Below, piece after piece: positions 46,609 to 53,683 of a stretch of 64,000 bases of DNA. The stretch covers positions 1,474,411-1,538,410 of the forward strand of contig NZ_KK214998.1 of NCBI RefSeq assembly GCF_000633935.1, written 5' to 3'. This DNA is from Ectothiorhodospira haloalkaliphila ATCC 51935. GTDB taxonomy: Bacteria; Pseudomonadota; Gammaproteobacteria; Ectothiorhodospirales; Ectothiorhodospiraceae. Positions within the stretch are counted from its first letter, which is position 1. Every line of letters starts with the position of its first letter. The translations under genes and the position numbers were made by a program. The notes beneath the pieces are model-generated. The model saw only the letters and a list, made by a program, of their open reading frames with translations. It searched no databases and had not been told where the DNA came from.

Positions 46609-47712
46609 ATGCGGCGAAGGGAGTTTCTGGGTAAGGCGGGTGGTCTGGCGGCCCTGGCTTCGGCGGGGGCATTGGCCGGCTGTGGTTCGCCGGAGGGCAA
46701 CGCCAGTGACGGGATGCGGGATACGGGTCTCAGGTTCCACTGGCGCATGGTGACCGCCTGGCCTCATGGTTCGCCGGGATTGGGGGCGGGGGCGGATTTT
46801 CTGGCCCGGGCCATCAATGAGCTTTCCAGCGGGCGGATCTCGGTGCGGGTGTTCGGGGCGGATGATCTGGTGCCTGCGCTGGAGGTTTTTGAAGCGGTGG
46901 CCCGCGGTTCGGCGGAGATCGGTCATGGGGCAGCCCATTATTGGGATGATGTGGGTCCCGCGGCGCAGTTGTTCACGTCGGTACCGTTTGGCATGAATGC
47001 TCAGGAGACACATGCCTGGCTTTACAAGGGCGGTGGGCTGGAGTTGTGGCGGGATCTGTATCGGCATTTCGATGTGATTCCGTTTCCTTGCGGTAATACA
47101 GGTGCCCAGATGGGCGGCTGGTTCAGGCGCGAGATCAACGAGCCTGCGGATCTGGAAGGGTTGTCGATTCGCATGTCCGGGCTGGGTGGGGAGGTGATGC
47201 GCCGGTCCGGGGCCCGGGTGCTGTCCCTGGCTGGTGATGACATTCTCGATGCCATCCGGGCGGGACGGGTTGATGCGGCCGAGTGGGTGGGGCCCTATGG
47301 GGACAAGGAGCTGGGGTTGCACCGCTGGGGATGGCATTACCATTATCCGGGCTGGCAGCAGCCCAGTGCGCTGGTGGAGGCGCTGATCAACCGTGATGCC
47401 TATGAGGCCTTGCCCGTCACGTTGCGACAGGCGGTGACCCATGCCTGCCGGTTGGCAAGTGACCATATGCTGATGGAGTTCACGGCTCGCAATCAGCAGG
47501 CACTGGATTCGCTCATCCAGGATTATGGCGTGCCGTTAAAACGTTTCCCGGAACCGGTGCTGGCGTCGCTGCGACGGTTGACCGATGAGGTGCTGGAGGA
47601 GATGGCCGAGGAGGACAGCACGGCCCGGCGGGTGATCCGCTCCTATCAGGACTTCCAGTCGCGGATGGTGCGCTGGCGTGAGTTCACCGACCTGGATCCC
47701 ATGTCAGGCTGA
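46609..47712 (+). CDS. TRAP transporter DctP-family substrate-binding lipoprotein, orphan
   Basis: A 367-residue binding protein of the DctP/TakP type. The N-terminus combines a twin-arginine motif (RRREFLG) with a lipobox LAGC, so it is probably Tat-exported and lipid-anchored. The mature part has FRWHMVTAWP-like opening (FHWRMVTAWPHG), SFGMNAQETHAWLYKGGG-type segment, GGWFRREINEPADLEGLSIRMSGLGGEVMRRSGA and GRVDAAEWVGPYGD. TakP-like proteins bind 2-oxo acids or other carboxylates. No DctQ or DctM gene is nearby, so its permease must be elsewhere. Confidence 0.92.
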   Translation: MRRREFLGKAGGLAALASAGALAGCGSPEGNASDGMRDTGLRFHWRMVTAWPHGSPGLGAGADFLARAINELSSGRISVRVFGADDLVPALEVFEAVARGSAEIGHGAAHYWDDVGPAAQLFTSVPFGMNAQETHAWLYKGGGLELWRDLYRHFDVIPFPCGNTGAQMGGWFRREINEPADLEGLSIRMSGLGGEVMRRSGARVLSLAGDDILDAIRAGRVDAAEWVGPYGDKELGLHRWGWHYHYPGWQQPSALVEALINRDAYEALPVTLRQAVTHACRLASDHMLMEFTARNQQALDSLIQDYGVPLKRFPEPVLASLRRLTDEVLEEMAEEDSTARRVIRSYQDFQSRMVRWREFTDLDPMSG

Positions 47713-47729
47713 AGGCGGCGTGCAGTCTC

Positions 47730-48071
47730 CTAAAATCTGAAGATCACCCAGGACGGGATGAGGATCTTGGGGTCCAGTTCGTGCATCCGGGTTTCCAGGC
47801 GACCGTCGCCGTCCATGTCCACCAGATAGTAGGCCGGGGCGTTTTCCGGTTGCACGCGGATCATGTACAGCTCGCCCTGGAGGCGGAATTCCTCAATGCG
47901 TTCCCCTTCGCGCTCGATGATGGTGACTTGCGGCTCCATCAACTCCCGGGTGACCTGGGCCGAGTCGTCCAGCAGGGGCGGGGGTGGTGGCGCGGCCTGA
48001 TCCTGGGCCGACACGGGGGTGGCCAGGCAGGCGGTGAGCATCAGGGGGATGAGTGCGCGGCGTGTGGTCAT
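47730..48071 (-). CDS. DUF2782 secreted protein
   Basis: A 113-residue protein with a signal peptide (about residues 1-22, cleavage after VSA), a proline-rich stretch and a compact C-terminal part, VTIIEREGERIEEFRLQGELYMIRVQPENAPAYYLVDMDGDGRLETR, ending PSWVIFRF. This is the DUF2782 family, often found near polA in Pseudomonas relatives. Function is unknown. Its start overlaps the stop of the LOG-family gene by 4 nt, so the two are co-transcribed. Confidence 0.88.
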   Translation of the reverse strand: MTTRRALIPLMLTACLATPVSAQDQAAPPPPPLLDDSAQVTRELMEPQVTIIEREGERIEEFRLQGELYMIRVQPENAPAYYLVDMDGDGRLETRMHELDPKILIPSWVIFRF

Positions 48072-48793
48072 AGGTCCATGAGCCTCTCGCGTTCTTCGCT
48101 GGTGGGCTCCAGGCCGCCGTATTCGTAAAAGTTGAAGATGGCGTCGACGACGGATTTGGAATCATCCACCACGGTGTAAAGTTCCAGGTCTTCCGGGCTG
48201 ATGGTGCCATCCGTGACCAGGGTGTTCTCGAACCACTCCAGCAGTCCCTTCCAGAACGCCGAGCCCACCAGGATGATGGGGATGCGGCGAGTCTTGTTGG
48301 TTTGTACCAGGGTGAGGATCTCCGCCAGTTCGTCCAGGGTGCCGAAGCCGCCTGGCAGGACCACATAGGCCGAGGCGTATTTGACGAACATCACCTTGCG
48401 GGAGAAGAAGTGGCGGAAGTACAGGGAGACGTCCTGGTAGGCGTTGGCGGTCTGCTCATGGGGCAGATTGATGTTCAGCCCGATACTGGGAGATTTCCCA
48501 CCAAACGCCCCCTTGTTGGCCGCCTCCATGATGCCGGGGCCGCCACCGCTGACCACGGCAAAACCTGCATCGGACAGTTCCCGGGCGATCTTTTCGGCCA
48601 GCTGGTATGTAGGGCTCTCGGGCGGGATGCGGGCGGAGCCGAAGATGCTCACCGAAGGCTTGATTCGGGCCAGACGCTCGAAGCCCTCCACGAACTCGCC
48701 CATGATCTGGAATATCTTCCAGCTCTCCCGGGTGAGCATGGTGTCATCCATGGGTTGCAGGCCTGGATGGGAGGCTCGCTGGTCACGCTTCAT
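48068..48793 (-). CDS. LOG family protein (TIGR00730; lysine decarboxylase-like / cytokinin-activating fold)
   Basis: A 241-residue Rossmann-fold protein with the LOG signature PGGFGTLDELAEIL and the upstream GGGPGIMEAANKGAFGG motif. SIFGSARIPPESPTYQLAE forms the first strand. LOG enzymes hydrolyse nucleoside 5'-monophosphates to the base and ribose 5-phosphate (PpnN-like). Bacterial roles include purine turnover. The ATG chosen encodes MKRDQ; a GTG 27 nt upstream is an alternative without a better ribosome site. Divergent from polA. Confidence 0.9.
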   Translation of the reverse strand: MKRDQRASHPGLQPMDDTMLTRESWKIFQIMGEFVEGFERLARIKPSVSIFGSARIPPESPTYQLAEKIARELSDAGFAVVSGGGPGIMEAANKGAFGGKSPSIGLNINLPHEQTANAYQDVSLYFRHFFSRKVMFVKYASAYVVLPGGFGTLDELAEILTLVQTNKTRRIPIILVGSAFWKGLLEWFENTLVTDGTISPEDLELYTVVDDSKSVVDAIFNFYEYGGLEPTSEERERLMDL

Positions 48794-48948
48794 GATGTGC
48801 TCGATGTTTCGTTGTTTCACCGAAGCATATCGCGTTCCCCCTCGCTGGCAAACCGCATTGTTTGGTCATTTTTTCGCATCGGGCCACAATGGAGCTCTCC
48901 GGCGGCAACGGCGCCATCGACCCCGTACCCAAAGCAAGAGATCAATCC

Positions 48949-51660
48949 GTGACTGACAGCAAGCCCCTGGTCCTGGTGGACGGTTCATCCTATCTGTACC
49001 GCGCCTTTCACGCCCTGCCACCCCTGTCCAATTCCCGGGGCGAGCCCACAGGGGCCGTGCTGGGTGTGGCCAACATGCTGCGGCGGCTGATGAGCGACTA
49101 CGCGCCCGATCACATGGTCGTGGTGTTCGATGCCAAGGGGCGCACCTTCCGGGATGACCTTTATGAACAGTACAAGGCCAACCGTCCACCCATGCCCGAT
49201 GAACTGGCGGCGCAGGTGGATCCGCTGCACGAACTGGTGCGGGCCATGGGCATTCCTATCCTGGTGGTGCCGGGGGTGGAGGCGGACGATGTGATCGGCA
49301 CCCTGGCGCGGCAGGCCCGCCGGGACGGCATGGAGGTGGTGATCTCCACCGGCGACAAGGACCTGGCGCAATTGGTGGAGCCGGGTGTCACCCTGGTGAA
49401 CACCATGACGGGAACCACCCTGGATGAGGCCGGCGTGAAGGAGCGCTTTGGCGTGCCGCCATCGCTGATCGTGGACTACCTGAGCCTGGTGGGGGACACC
49501 TCGGACAATGTGCCCGGCGTGGACAAGGTGGGCCCCAAGACGGCGGTGAAATGGCTGGATGCCCACGGGGACCTGGACGCCATCATGGCCCATGCCGACG
49601 AGATCAAGGGCAAGGTGGGCGAGAACCTGCGCGCCAGCCTGGACAGCCTGCCCCTGTCCCGGGAGCTGGTCACGGTGCGCTGCGATCTGGACCTGGACCT
49701 GGCGCCCACGGGACTGGAACTGCAGCCAGCCGAGTCCGAGACCCTGCGCGGCCTGCTGGAGCGCTTCGAATTTCGCAGCTGGCTCAAGGAGCTGGGTGGC
49801 GAGGTCCAGGAGGGGGAGGGGCAGCCGGAACAGGCAGGTGCCGGGGGCGATCCCGTGGAGTACGAAACCCTGCTGGAAAAAGAGCAATTGGATCGCTGGG
49901 TGGAGAGGCTGCAAACGGCGGAGTTGTTTGCCTTCGACACCGAGACCACCAGTCTGGACTACATGCAGGCGCAGGTGGTGGGGGTTTCCTTCTCGGTTCG
50001 CCCCGGCGAGGCGGCCTATCTGCCCCTGGCCCATGATTACGCCGATGCCCCACAGCAACTGCCCCGGGAGGAGACCCTGGCCCGGCTGAAGCCCCTGCTG
50101 GAGGACCCGGACCGGCCCAAGCTGGGGCATCACCTCAAGTACGATCGCAACGTGCTGCTCAACCACGGCATCGAGCTGCGCGGCATCGCCCACGACACCA
50201 TGCTGTCGTCCTATGTGCTCAACAGCACCGCCAGCCGCCATGACATGGATACCCTGGCCGAGCGTCACCTGGGAATCCGCACCACCCATTACGAGGAGGT
50301 CGCCGGCAAGGGAGCCAAGCAGATTGCCTTCTCCCAGGTCCGCCTGGATGAGGCGGCCCCCTATGCGGCCGAGGATGCCGACGTCACCCTGCGCCTGCAT
50401 GAGTACCTCTGGGGGCGGCTTCAGGGAGAGGCGGGGCAGCGTCGTATCTACGAGGAACTGGAAATCCCCCTGGTGCCCGTGCTCTCGCGTATGGAGCGGG
50501 CCGGGGTGCGGGTGGACGCGGACCTGCTCTTCACACAGAGCCATGAACTGTCGGACCGCATGGGAGAGATCGAGCGCGAGGCCCATGAGGTGGCCGGCGG
50601 CAGTTTCAACCTGGGCTCGCCCAAGCAGATCCAGGAGATCCTGTTCGAGCGCCAGAAACTGCCCGTGGTGCGCAAGACACCCAAGGGGCAGCCCTCCACT
50701 GCGGAGGACGTGCTGGAACAGCTGGCGGCGGACTACCCGCTGCCCCGATTGATCCTGGAGTATCGCGGGCTGTCCAAGCTCAAATCCACCTATACCGACA
50801 AGCTGCCCGGGCGCATCGATGCTGACACGGGGCGGGTGCATACGTCCTATCATCAGGCGGTGACCAGCACCGGGCGCCTGTCCTCCTCCGAGCCCAACCT
50901 GCAGAATATCCCCGTGCGCACGCCCGAGGGGCGCCGCATTCGCCAGGCCTTCGTGGCGCCCCAGGGGCGGGTGATCATGGCCGCCGACTACTCGCAGATT
51001 GAATTGCGCATCATGGCCCATCTTTCCGGTGACAAGGGGCTGGTGGAGGCCTTCAGTCAGGGCATGGATATCCATCAGGCCACCGCTGCCGAGGTCTGGG
51101 GTCTGGAGCCGGACCAGGTCACCCATGAGCAGAGGCGGGCTGCCAAGGCCATCAACTTCGGCCTGATCTACGGCATGTCGGCCTTCGGGCTGGCCCGGCA
51201 GCTGGGCATCGAGCGGGGGGCCGCCCAGGAGTATGTGGATCGCTACTTTGCCCGCTATCCGGGTGTGAAGGCCTACATGGACGATACCCGTGAGCGGGCC
51301 AGGGAGCAGGGCTATGTGGAGACGGTGTTCGGTCGCCGCCTTTATCTGCCGGATATCAAGGCCCGCAATGCCCAGGTGCGCAATCAGGCAGAACGCCTGG
51401 CCATCAATGCCCCCATGCAGGGCACGGCGGCAGACATCATCAAGCGGGCCATGCTGGCGGTGGATGACTGGATCCAGTCATCCGGGCGGCCACTCACCAT
51501 GATCATGCAGGTGCATGACGAACTGGTGTTCGAGGTGGAAGAGGTGGCCGTGGAGGCGGTGCGCGAGGAACTCAGCCGGCTCATGTGCCAGGCGGCGGAG
51601 CTTGAAGTGCCGCTGGTGGTGGACGTGGGTGTGGGTGCCAATTGGGACGCGGCACACTGA
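48949..51660 (+). CDS. polA: DNA polymerase I
   Basis: PolA fills gaps and removes RNA primers. The 903-residue product starts with GTG behind AAGAG. It has the 5' nuclease domain (about 1-290; VLVDGSSYLYRAFHALPP, GVEADDVIGTLA, SGDKDLAQL-like segment). The 3'-5' exonuclease has intact acidic motifs (FAFDTETTSLDYMQAQ; DADVTLRLH), and the polymerase domain has the motifs DYSQIELR, RRAAKAINFGLIYGMSAFGLA and MQVHDELVFEV. It is followed by two sRNA genes, then by convergent engB. Confidence 0.97.
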   Translation: MTDSKPLVLVDGSSYLYRAFHALPPLSNSRGEPTGAVLGVANMLRRLMSDYAPDHMVVVFDAKGRTFRDDLYEQYKANRPPMPDELAAQVDPLHELVRAMGIPILVVPGVEADDVIGTLARQARRDGMEVVISTGDKDLAQLVEPGVTLVNTMTGTTLDEAGVKERFGVPPSLIVDYLSLVGDTSDNVPGVDKVGPKTAVKWLDAHGDLDAIMAHADEIKGKVGENLRASLDSLPLSRELVTVRCDLDLDLAPTGLELQPAESETLRGLLERFEFRSWLKELGGEVQEGEGQPEQAGAGGDPVEYETLLEKEQLDRWVERLQTAELFAFDTETTSLDYMQAQVVGVSFSVRPGEAAYLPLAHDYADAPQQLPREETLARLKPLLEDPDRPKLGHHLKYDRNVLLNHGIELRGIAHDTMLSSYVLNSTASRHDMDTLAERHLGIRTTHYEEVAGKGAKQIAFSQVRLDEAAPYAAEDADVTLRLHEYLWGRLQGEAGQRRIYEELEIPLVPVLSRMERAGVRVDADLLFTQSHELSDRMGEIEREAHEVAGGSFNLGSPKQIQEILFERQKLPVVRKTPKGQPSTAEDVLEQLAADYPLPRLILEYRGLSKLKSTYTDKLPGRIDADTGRVHTSYHQAVTSTGRLSSSEPNLQNIPVRTPEGRRIRQAFVAPQGRVIMAADYSQIELRIMAHLSGDKGLVEAFSQGMDIHQATAAEVWGLEPDQVTHEQRRAAKAINFGLIYGMSAFGLARQLGIERGAAQEYVDRYFARYPGVKAYMDDTRERAREQGYVETVFGRRLYLPDIKARNAQVRNQAERLAINAPMQGTAADIIKRAMLAVDDWIQSSGRPLTMIMQVHDELVFEVEEVAVEAVREELSRLMCQAAELEVPLVVDVGVGANWDAAH

Positions 51661-51729
51661 TGACCCCCCCCTCCAATGAGATGTATTTCACGTTTTGAAA
51701 CATTGATTTCCAGCGGGCACCCAGGACCA

Positions 51730-51756
51730 GAACTTTCCCTCGAAGGCCCTGTCTGT
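51730..51756 (+). promoter_or_regulatory. Sigma-E (AlgU/RpoE)-like promoter of the first sRNA
   Basis: GAACTT (51730-51735), a 16-nt spacer and TCTGT (51752-51756) closely fit the extracytoplasmic stress sigma factor consensus GAACTT-N16-TCTGA. Transcription would begin about 7 nt downstream, at the head of the first sRNA. The ErsA sRNA at the same locus in Pseudomonas is known to depend on AlgU. Confidence 0.65.
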
Positions 51757-51762
51757 CAGGTT

Positions 51763-51876
51763 AGGCGCTCCGGATGGGGCGCTTCCCGCTTAACCCCCTG
51801 AGCGGGATGCTCTGACTCCCCCAAGTCGAGCCCAAGCCTGGCCCCGCGTCGTTAAAGCGCCGCGGGGCTTTTTTTT
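51763..51876 (+). ncRNA. Small RNA 1 at the polA-engB locus (Spot 42/ErsA position)
   Basis: A roughly 114-nt transcript is inferred from the sigma-E-like promoter to a strong terminator. It contains a hairpin CCCGCT / AGCGGG (51785-51806) with a pyrimidine-rich loop, then an unpaired ACTCCCCCAAGTCGAGCC tract, the kind of C-rich seed used by Hfq-dependent sRNAs. The terminator ends in eight T. The second copy 169 nt downstream shares the hairpin and seed almost exactly, though no protein is encoded. Enterobacteria carry Spot 42 and Pseudomonas ErsA at this position. Targets are unknown. Confidence 0.8.
51841..51876 (+). terminator. Rho-independent terminator of sRNA 1
   Basis: The stem GCCCCGCG / CGCGGGGC (8 bp, 12-nt loop) is followed by eight T. 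It forms the 3' end of the first sRNA. Confidence 0.9.
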
Positions 51877-51899
51877 GAGCTTTACCTGACAAAAAGAGT

Positions 51900-51926
51900 G
51901 AACCATTGTCCCGGTGGGTAGTCACA
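51900..51926 (+). promoter_or_regulatory. Diverged sigma-E-like promoter of the second sRNA
   Basis: GAACCA (51900-51905), 16 nt and TCACA (51922-51926) lie at the same distance from the conserved sRNA core as the promoter of copy 1 (27 versus 28 nt). The elements match the sigma-E consensus less well. The duplication therefore seems to include the promoter, which may have weakened or changed specificity. Confidence 0.45.
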
Positions 51927-51932
51927 AGGGGT

Positions 51933-52052
51933 AAGCGCTGCAGCCCGGCGCTTCCCGCTTACCTCCCTGAGCGGGATGGCTCGCACTCCCCCAAGTCGAG
52001 CCAACCTCTGCCCCGGACCGGCCAACCCCCAATGGCCCCCGGGGCTTTTTTT
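51933..52052 (+). ncRNA. Small RNA 2, tandem paralogue of sRNA 1
   Basis: About 120 nt. From 51949 it repeats the copy 1 sequence: CGCTTCCCGCTTA, a Y-rich loop, CCTGAGCGGGATG, then CACTCCCCCAAGTCGAGCCA. Upstream, AAGCGCT parallels GGCGCT of copy 1. The terminator stem has diverged, which argues for an old duplication kept by selection on the hairpin and seed. The 3' end faces the end of engB on the other strand. Confidence 0.78.
52010..52052 (+). terminator. Rho-independent terminator of sRNA 2
   Basis: GCCCCGG (52010-52016) pairs with CCGGGGC (52039-52045), with an inner GGCC / GGCC pairing, then seven T. The polarity supports termination on the plus strand only; the minus strand has no T tract after the stem. 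Confidence 0.88.
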
Positions 52053-52061
52053 GCCTGCGTT

Positions 52062-52706
52062 TCAGCCTTCGGGTTCCGGCGTGTCGGGCGCCTGTGCCTC
52101 TGGCCCTCGGGAGGCGAATAGCCAGTGATCCAGCACTGAATGGGCATCATCCACGCCCTGCTTCTTGAGCGATGAAAAGGGTTGTACCGTGGCATCCACA
52201 TCCTCGGCACCCAGGGCGGAGGCCACCTGACGCACCGTATCCAGTGCCGGTCCACGCTTGAGCTTGTCGGCCTTGGTGAGCAGGACATGCAGGGGCAGGT
52301 GTCGCCGATGGGCCCAGCCGACCATTTGCCAGTCGTGTTCCGTGAGGGGGTGGCGGATATCCATCACCAGGATCAGTCCGCGCAGGCATTCGCGGCCCGC
52401 CAGGTATTGCTCCATCAAATGTCCCCAACGACGGCGCACCGCCTCAGGCACCTTGGCGTAACCGTATCCAGGCAAGTCCACCAGGCGGTGGTCCTCGTCC
52501 AGGGCGAAGAAGTTGATGAGCTGAGTCCTGCCAGGCGTCTTGCTGGTACGCGCCAATGCCCTTTGCTGGCACAATGTGTTGATGGCGCTGGACTTGCCAG
52601 AGTTGGAGCGGCCGGCGAAGGCGACTTCGCGCCCTGTTTCCGGTGGCAAGCCCTTGAGGCTGGCGGCACTGGTCAGGAACTCGGCCCGGGAGTAAACCGG
52701 GTTCAT
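52062..52706 (-). CDS. engB: Ribosome biogenesis GTPase EngB (YihA/YsxC)
   Basis: EngB is a small essential GTPase for large ribosomal subunit assembly. The 214-residue product has the G1 loop GRSNSGKSS, the switch region [13 protein letters not shown], the G3 motif [11 protein letters not shown], the G4 motif TKADKL and a C-terminal basic part. It reads towards polA and the sRNA genes, as in Pseudomonas and E. coli. A long acidic/proline C-terminal tail ([14 protein letters not shown]) is slightly unusual. Confidence 0.96.
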   Translation of the reverse strand: MNPVYSRAEFLTSAASLKGLPPETGREVAFAGRSNSGKSSAINTLCQQRALARTSKTPGRTQLINFFALDEDHRLVDLPGYGYAKVPEAVRRRWGHLMEQYLAGRECLRGLILVMDIRHPLTEHDWQMVGWAHRRHLPLHVLLTKADKLKRGPALDTVRQVASALGAEDVDATVQPFSSLKKQGVDDAHSVLDHWLFASRGPEAQAPDTPEPEG

Positions 52707-52755
52707 TTAATGTCTAACTCGCGTAGCGATGATTGAGTACCACCCCTGCCTGCTT

Positions 52756-52784
52756 TTGCGGCGGGGGGGTGAGTGTGGTATACA
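52756..52784 (+). promoter_or_regulatory. Sigma-70 promoter of the cytochrome c4 operon
   Basis: TTGCGG (52756-52761), a 17-nt spacer and TATACA (52779-52784) form a good housekeeping promoter between divergent engB and cytochrome c4. The leader to the c4 start codon would be about 88 nt. Confidence 0.7.
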
Positions 52785-52878
52785 TTGCGGCTATTTTGAG
52801 GTTGCGCCGGTCGCGTCCGGGTGCCACAGGTTACCAAAGAAAAGCGCACACTGTTTCAGGTTCAGGAGTCAACCCACA

Positions 52879-53508
52879 ATGAAAAAATTCGTCGTAATTG
52901 CCGCCGCCACCCTGGGAATGAGTCTGTCGGCGTCGCTGCATGCCGATACCGAGCGGGGCGACCCGGAGCGCGGACAGGCGATCTCCACCCCCTGCATCGC
53001 TTGCCACCAGGCCGACGGCAACAGCGTGAACCCCGCCTGGCCGAAGATTGCCGGCAAGGACAAGGCCTATCTCTTCAAGCAGCTCATGGACTACAAGGCG
53101 GGTGACCGCAGCCACGCACTGATGAACCCCCAGGTGGCTCAGCTCGACGAGCAGGACATGCGCGATCTGGCAGCATTTTACTCCACCCAGGAAGCCTCTC
53201 CGGGCCGCACCAGTGCCGATGACGAGACGCTTGCCTTGGGTAAGCAGATCTATTTTGGCGGTAACATCAGTGAGGGCGTGGCTGCCTGTGTGGCCTGTCA
53301 CGGCCCCGGTGGCAAGGGCAACCCTGCTGCGGTATTCCCCAAGGTGGCTGCCCAGCATGGCGCCTACAGCCTGGATCAGCTCAATCAGTTCAGCAAGGGC
53401 CAGCGCCACAATGACCCGGGCCGGATGATGCGCATTGTGGCCTCGCGCATGTCCGAGGAGGAAATGAAGGCCGTTTCCGAGTACATGGCGACCCTGGATC
53501 CCAAGTGA
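52879..53508 (+). CDS. Dihaem cytochrome c4
   Basis: A 209-residue periplasmic cytochrome with a signal peptide (about residues 1-24, cleavage after LHA) and two haem c sites, CIACH and CVACH. The two halves are similar, each with a later methionine ligand (HALMNPQ; GRMMRIVASRMS). Cytochrome c4 passes electrons to cytochrome oxidases. A strong CAGGAGT site precedes the start. It is followed by a terminator and then by the haem-ligation genes resB and resC, which would mature it. Confidence 0.94.
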   Translation: MKKFVVIAAATLGMSLSASLHADTERGDPERGQAISTPCIACHQADGNSVNPAWPKIAGKDKAYLFKQLMDYKAGDRSHALMNPQVAQLDEQDMRDLAAFYSTQEASPGRTSADDETLALGKQIYFGGNISEGVAACVACHGPGGKGNPAAVFPKVAAQHGAYSLDQLNQFSKGQRHNDPGRMMRIVASRMSEEEMKAVSEYMATLDPK

Positions 53509-53528
53509 TACTTGTCTGGTAGGTCCTG

Positions 53529-53558
53529 AAAAGGGGTGACGTAAGTCACCCCTTTTTT
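53529..53558 (+). terminator. Rho-independent terminator after cytochrome c4
   Basis: The stem AAGGGGTGAC / GTCACCCCTT (10 bp) with GTAA loop and a T6 run begins 23 nt after the stop codon. It may partly separate the abundant c4 transcript from resB. Confidence 0.9.
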
Positions 53559-53683
53559 GATGGTCAGTCCCTTGTGTCTGAGCACGCTGTATTACCCGGA
53601 TCTTTTCCCGGTTTTCGTGGTCAGAGAGCCCATTCCACCACCAGAACGGGCCCCACCGGTATCCCAACGGGTTTCTTCACGGC

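Noticed and set aside
48985-51126. Open frame of 713 codons on the minus strand opposite polA
   Set aside because: Antisense to all conserved motifs of polA, with shadow-type composition and no ribosome site.
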